Of a stretch of DNA of 9,816 nt, positions 7,708-9,816 are shown piece after piece. The position numbers and the translations under genes are program-made. Below the pieces are notes generated by a model. That model saw nothing but the letters and a program-made list of their open reading frames with translations, did not search any database and had not been told where the DNA came from. The stretch is taken from positions 1 through 9,816 of the forward strand of contig CAIXQV010000286.1 in the NCBI GenBank assembly GCA_903921605.1. Direction: 5' to 3'. Positions within the stretch are counted from its first letter, which is position 1; the number at the start of each line of letters is the position of its first letter. This DNA is from an uncultured Planctomycetaceae bacterium. GTDB lineage: Bacteria; Planctomycetota; Planctomycetia; Planctomycetales; Planctomycetaceae.

Positions 7708-8805
7708 ATGGCGATTTCCCGCCGTAGTTTCCTGGGTGCGTCAGCGGTCGTCCCATTGGCAGGGCTCTCACTGCACGATGGGGCTGCAGAAGAAGCAGCC
7801 ACACGCAAGGGCCAATTGTTGTTGCACGCCTGGGAGCGCGATCCGCGCAATCCGATCTTTGTGCCTCGATCCGATTTCGATGCCAGCGGCGCACAGGGAC
7901 CGTGTGTCGTGTTGCATGACGGCCAGTGGTGGATGTTCTACGCCGGTATCGGAAGGGATGGCGTTCAGCGGATTTGCCTGGCAACGGCGAATCCTGAAGC
8001 GCCGACCGAGTGGGAGCGGCATGGACCAATTCTGGAACTGGGGGCGCAGGACGCGTTTGACGAACAGTCGGCCACATATCCTTGCGTCCATCGCATTGGG
8101 GGAAAGTGGCATCTCTATTATTCCGGGCGCAGCAGCCGCGAAGGGAAGCAGCATTTTTCGAACTACTGGGGCATTGGTCTGGCGCAAAGCGACGACCTGC
8201 GCCACTGGAAGAAGCACTCGGTGGAGCCGGTCCTGCAGGGAGACGGCGTCAAGGAGTATCCCGACTGTCAGGCGCTTGTCGGCCTGGGCAACATCATCGA
8301 CTTGCCGCAGTCCGATGGCCGCACGCTGTATCGCCTGTACTACACGCTGTTGCCGGGACTCAAGGACCCCAACTACATTGCCAACGGGACTTGGCACGTC
8401 ATCGAGCACAAGGTCTGCGTCGCCGCGCACTCGTACGACGGCATTGAATGGAGTGACCGCCGCATCGTGCTGGAGCGCCGTCGCGATGTGACGACGGAAG
8501 ACATTGGCGTGGTGGGTCTAAACGTCTGGAAATCGGGAAAGGAATATCGCGGCATCTATACCGGCCTGGGGACGAAGTTCAAGACGTATGCCCTGGCCGA
8601 AGCCGCCAGTCCTGATGGATTGACGTGGGATCGTGGCACGGACCAGGAGAACGTTTCATTGACGTTACATCCAGGAAAGTGGGATGGTGGCATGATCGGC
8701 TATCCCTGCGTGTTGCGTGAACGCGATCGGGTGCGGCTGTTCTATAACGGAGCCGGCGGCGGCGGGACCGGCATCGGAATGGCGGTCGCCAGTCTGGTCG
8801 AATGA
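7708..8805 (+). CDS. Tat-exported glycosidase-like beta-propeller protein, second tandem copy
   Basis: The 365-residue product has a short Tat signal, SRRSFLGASAVVPLAG at 4-19. Its mature part aligns from end to end with the preceding gene product, roughly 60% identical by eye and higher in the first half. Shared blocks include HAWERDPRNPIF (40-51, putative base Asp45), QGPCVV, WWMFY, RICLATA, PTEWER, YPCVHR, YWGIGLA, ALVGLGNI, HKVC, NVSL and GTGIGM. The main difference is an insertion of about ten residues around 219-233 (rich in N, Y and W, ending before EHKVC), which probably lengthens a surface loop and may alter substrate choice. The fold suggests a GH43/GH32/GH130-like glycosidase; the family assignment is inference from the motif pattern. 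It is 40 bases from its paralogue and 28 bases from the next gene, consistent with one transcript. Confidence 0.8.
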   Translation: MAISRRSFLGASAVVPLAGLSLHDGAAEEAATRKGQLLLHAWERDPRNPIFVPRSDFDASGAQGPCVVLHDGQWWMFYAGIGRDGVQRICLATANPEAPTEWERHGPILELGAQDAFDEQSATYPCVHRIGGKWHLYYSGRSSREGKQHFSNYWGIGLAQSDDLRHWKKHSVEPVLQGDGVKEYPDCQALVGLGNIIDLPQSDGRTLYRLYYTLLPGLKDPNYIANGTWHVIEHKVCVAAHSYDGIEWSDRRIVLERRRDVTTEDIGVVGLNVWKSGKEYRGIYTGLGTKFKTYALAEAASPDGLTWDRGTDQENVSLTLHPGKWDGGMIGYPCVLRERDRVRLFYNGAGGGGTGIGMAVASLVE

Positions 8806-8820
8806 TCTTTTAGCAGAATC

Positions 8821-8826
8821 GGGAGA
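8821..8826 (+). promoter_or_regulatory. Ribosome binding site for the 3'-truncated gene
   Basis: GGGAGA precedes the ATG at 8834 by seven bases. It supports this ATG as the start of a frame that stays open to the window end. Confidence 0.55.
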
Positions 8827-8833
8827 AGCAAAC

Positions 8834-9816
8834 ATGCCTCGTGCGACCGGGTCATCTTCAGCAGACAGAGATCATCACCAGCGATTCGTCCTTCGATGCT
8901 GGCTGAGTCTTGTCCTGCTTGTCGGGATCATCAATACATCAGACGCACAGTCAACAACGCATTCCTATCCGGACCCCGGTTATCGGTTCCTGGGTGTCTA
9001 TGGCGGCGGAGATGATCGCCATTTCGACTACCATCTGGGCAAGCTCAGTTTGAGTGACCCGTTTCCCGATAAAGCCGCGTGGTGGGACGGAGTCAAGGCG
9101 AGCCGCGCGGTTCGGGATGACACACATCGTCATGACGTTTTGATTGTTTACTGCGGAGAACGGGACGCGGACCTGGAGACGGGCAAGCGGCGCCTCGATG
9201 CCTGGCTGGCGGCGGAGAAGGATTGCCCGACGTATCCGGAATTGATTCCGGCCATTTGCCTGGGCGAAGAGAACACCGGCGGCCGTGTCGAGGTGCTCGA
9301 TGGTCTCGCTCGGTATGTCCGCGAGAAGTACGGCATCCCCGTCTTTCAATGGTACACCGACCCGTTTCCACCTGATCCAAACCTCACCGCCGATGGCTGG
9401 ATCTGGGATTCGTACGGTTGGGACAGAGTCGGGTTTCGCAAGCATCTGATGAAGTTCGTGGCCCTCGGCAAACCGGCGATCTGCGTCCCGTGGGCGACCG
9501 ATCCGCACTGGCCGCAGTGGACGCAGTATCCGACGACGGAGGCTCTGATCAACCGGGAATGGCATCAGTTCGATACCTCTCGCGAATTCAACGTTTCGTG
9601 CGCGGCATTCGCGGTGGCTGGTCCGACCGGATCGGTCAATCATTGGATGGGGAGTGATTCCGCCGACATGGTTCAGTTGCGGGCTGCGCTGCGGCTCAAG
9701 CGAGAAGAAATGCATGACACGCGGGCCGGGACGCTTCCGCTGTTGTCAGCGAACTATTCCGCCCGCGATCGCAGCGTGCCGGTGGGGGGCGATCGCGACG
9801 CACCGAGCGTTTACGA
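8834..9816 (+). CDS. Secreted protein of unknown family, possible TIM-barrel glycosidase, 3' end outside the window
   Basis: The frame from the ATG at 8834 has no stop through 9816, giving 327 complete codons of a truncated gene. An N-terminal Sec signal is visible: a polar start with RDHHQR, then FVLRCWLSLVLLVGII (18-33) and a probable cleavage after SDAQ near residue 39. The mature part begins YPDPGYRFLGVYGGGDD. I do not recognise the family with certainty. Several hydrophobic strands end in acidic or aromatic residues, as in TIM-barrel glycosidases: LIPAICLGEEN (137-147), VFQWYTDP (170-177), GWIWDSYGWD (188-197) and ICVPWATDP (216-224). Glu145/Glu146, Asp176 and Asp192 are candidates for active-site residues, by inference only. 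A following region (about 264-281, AGPTGSVNHWMGSDSADM) may close the barrel. The gene starts 28 bases after the second propeller gene and probably belongs to the same operon. Confidence 0.75.
   Translation, partial: MPRATGSSSADRDHHQRFVLRCWLSLVLLVGIINTSDAQSTTHSYPDPGYRFLGVYGGGDDRHFDYHLGKLSLSDPFPDKAAWWDGVKASRAVRDDTHRHDVLIVYCGERDADLETGKRRLDAWLAAEKDCPTYPELIPAICLGEENTGGRVEVLDGLARYVREKYGIPVFQWYTDPFPPDPNLTADGWIWDSYGWDRVGFRKHLMKFVALGKPAICVPWATDPHWPQWTQYPTTEALINREWHQFDTSREFNVSCAAFAVAGPTGSVNHWMGSDSADMVQLRAALRLKREEMHDTRAGTLPLLSANYSARDRSVPVGGDRDAPSVY

Noticed and set aside
7664..8491. Plus-strand open frame of 275 codons starting at the end of the first propeller gene
   Set aside because: It is a different frame of the second propeller gene, with arginine- and serine-rich low-complexity product and no domain; the 7708 frame carries the Tat signal and the paralogue alignment.
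8951..9715. Long minus-strand open frame of 254 codons at the right end
   Set aside because: It lies wholly opposite the 8834-9816 gene, has no ribosome binding site or recognisable domain, and is a typical shadow in high-G+C coding sequence.

Overview
The window looks like a piece of a Planctomycetota chromosome. The main reason is the adjacent pair of a DUF1553 (PSD1)-type protein and a Tat-exported DUF1501 protein, followed by a large secreted PPC/Ig-like protein. That trio is a lineage hallmark of planctomycetes. Every supported gene is on the + strand, and every gene whose N-terminus is visible encodes an export signal (Sec or Tat). No tRNA, rRNA, CRISPR array, transposase or phage gene was found.

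Region 1 (1-5148) holds the hallmark trio. It contains the C-terminal part of a DUF1549/DUF1553-type protein (1-948), a complete DUF1501 protein (1009-2358), and an 853-residue secreted multidomain beta-sandwich protein (2587-5148). The 228-base gap between the second and third genes contains an imperfect inverted repeat with REP-like half-elements (2384-2463). The apparent long open frame starting at 2368 runs through this repeat, so its first 73 codons are probably not translated.

Region 2 (5233 to the window end) looks like a separate operon of secreted carbohydrate-active proteins. It begins with a BNR/Asp-box (sialidase-like) beta-propeller (5233-6525). Two tandem paralogous Tat-exported proteins resembling five-bladed-propeller glycosidases follow (6585-7667 and 7708-8805). 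The last gene, cut by the window end (8834-9816), encodes a Sec-exported protein with a possible TIM-barrel, glycosidase-like pattern. Gaps are 59, 40 and 28 bases, which fits co-transcription. The likely joint role is extracellular or periplasmic breakdown of a complex glycan, but the substrate cannot be read from the sequence.

Hand-counted sample lines give about 51% G+C in region 1 and about 61% in region 2. The change falls near the gap at 5149-5232, so the two blocks may have different histories. The best candidates for something undescribed are the duplicated propeller pair with its unfamiliar barrel-like partner, and the REP-like element.
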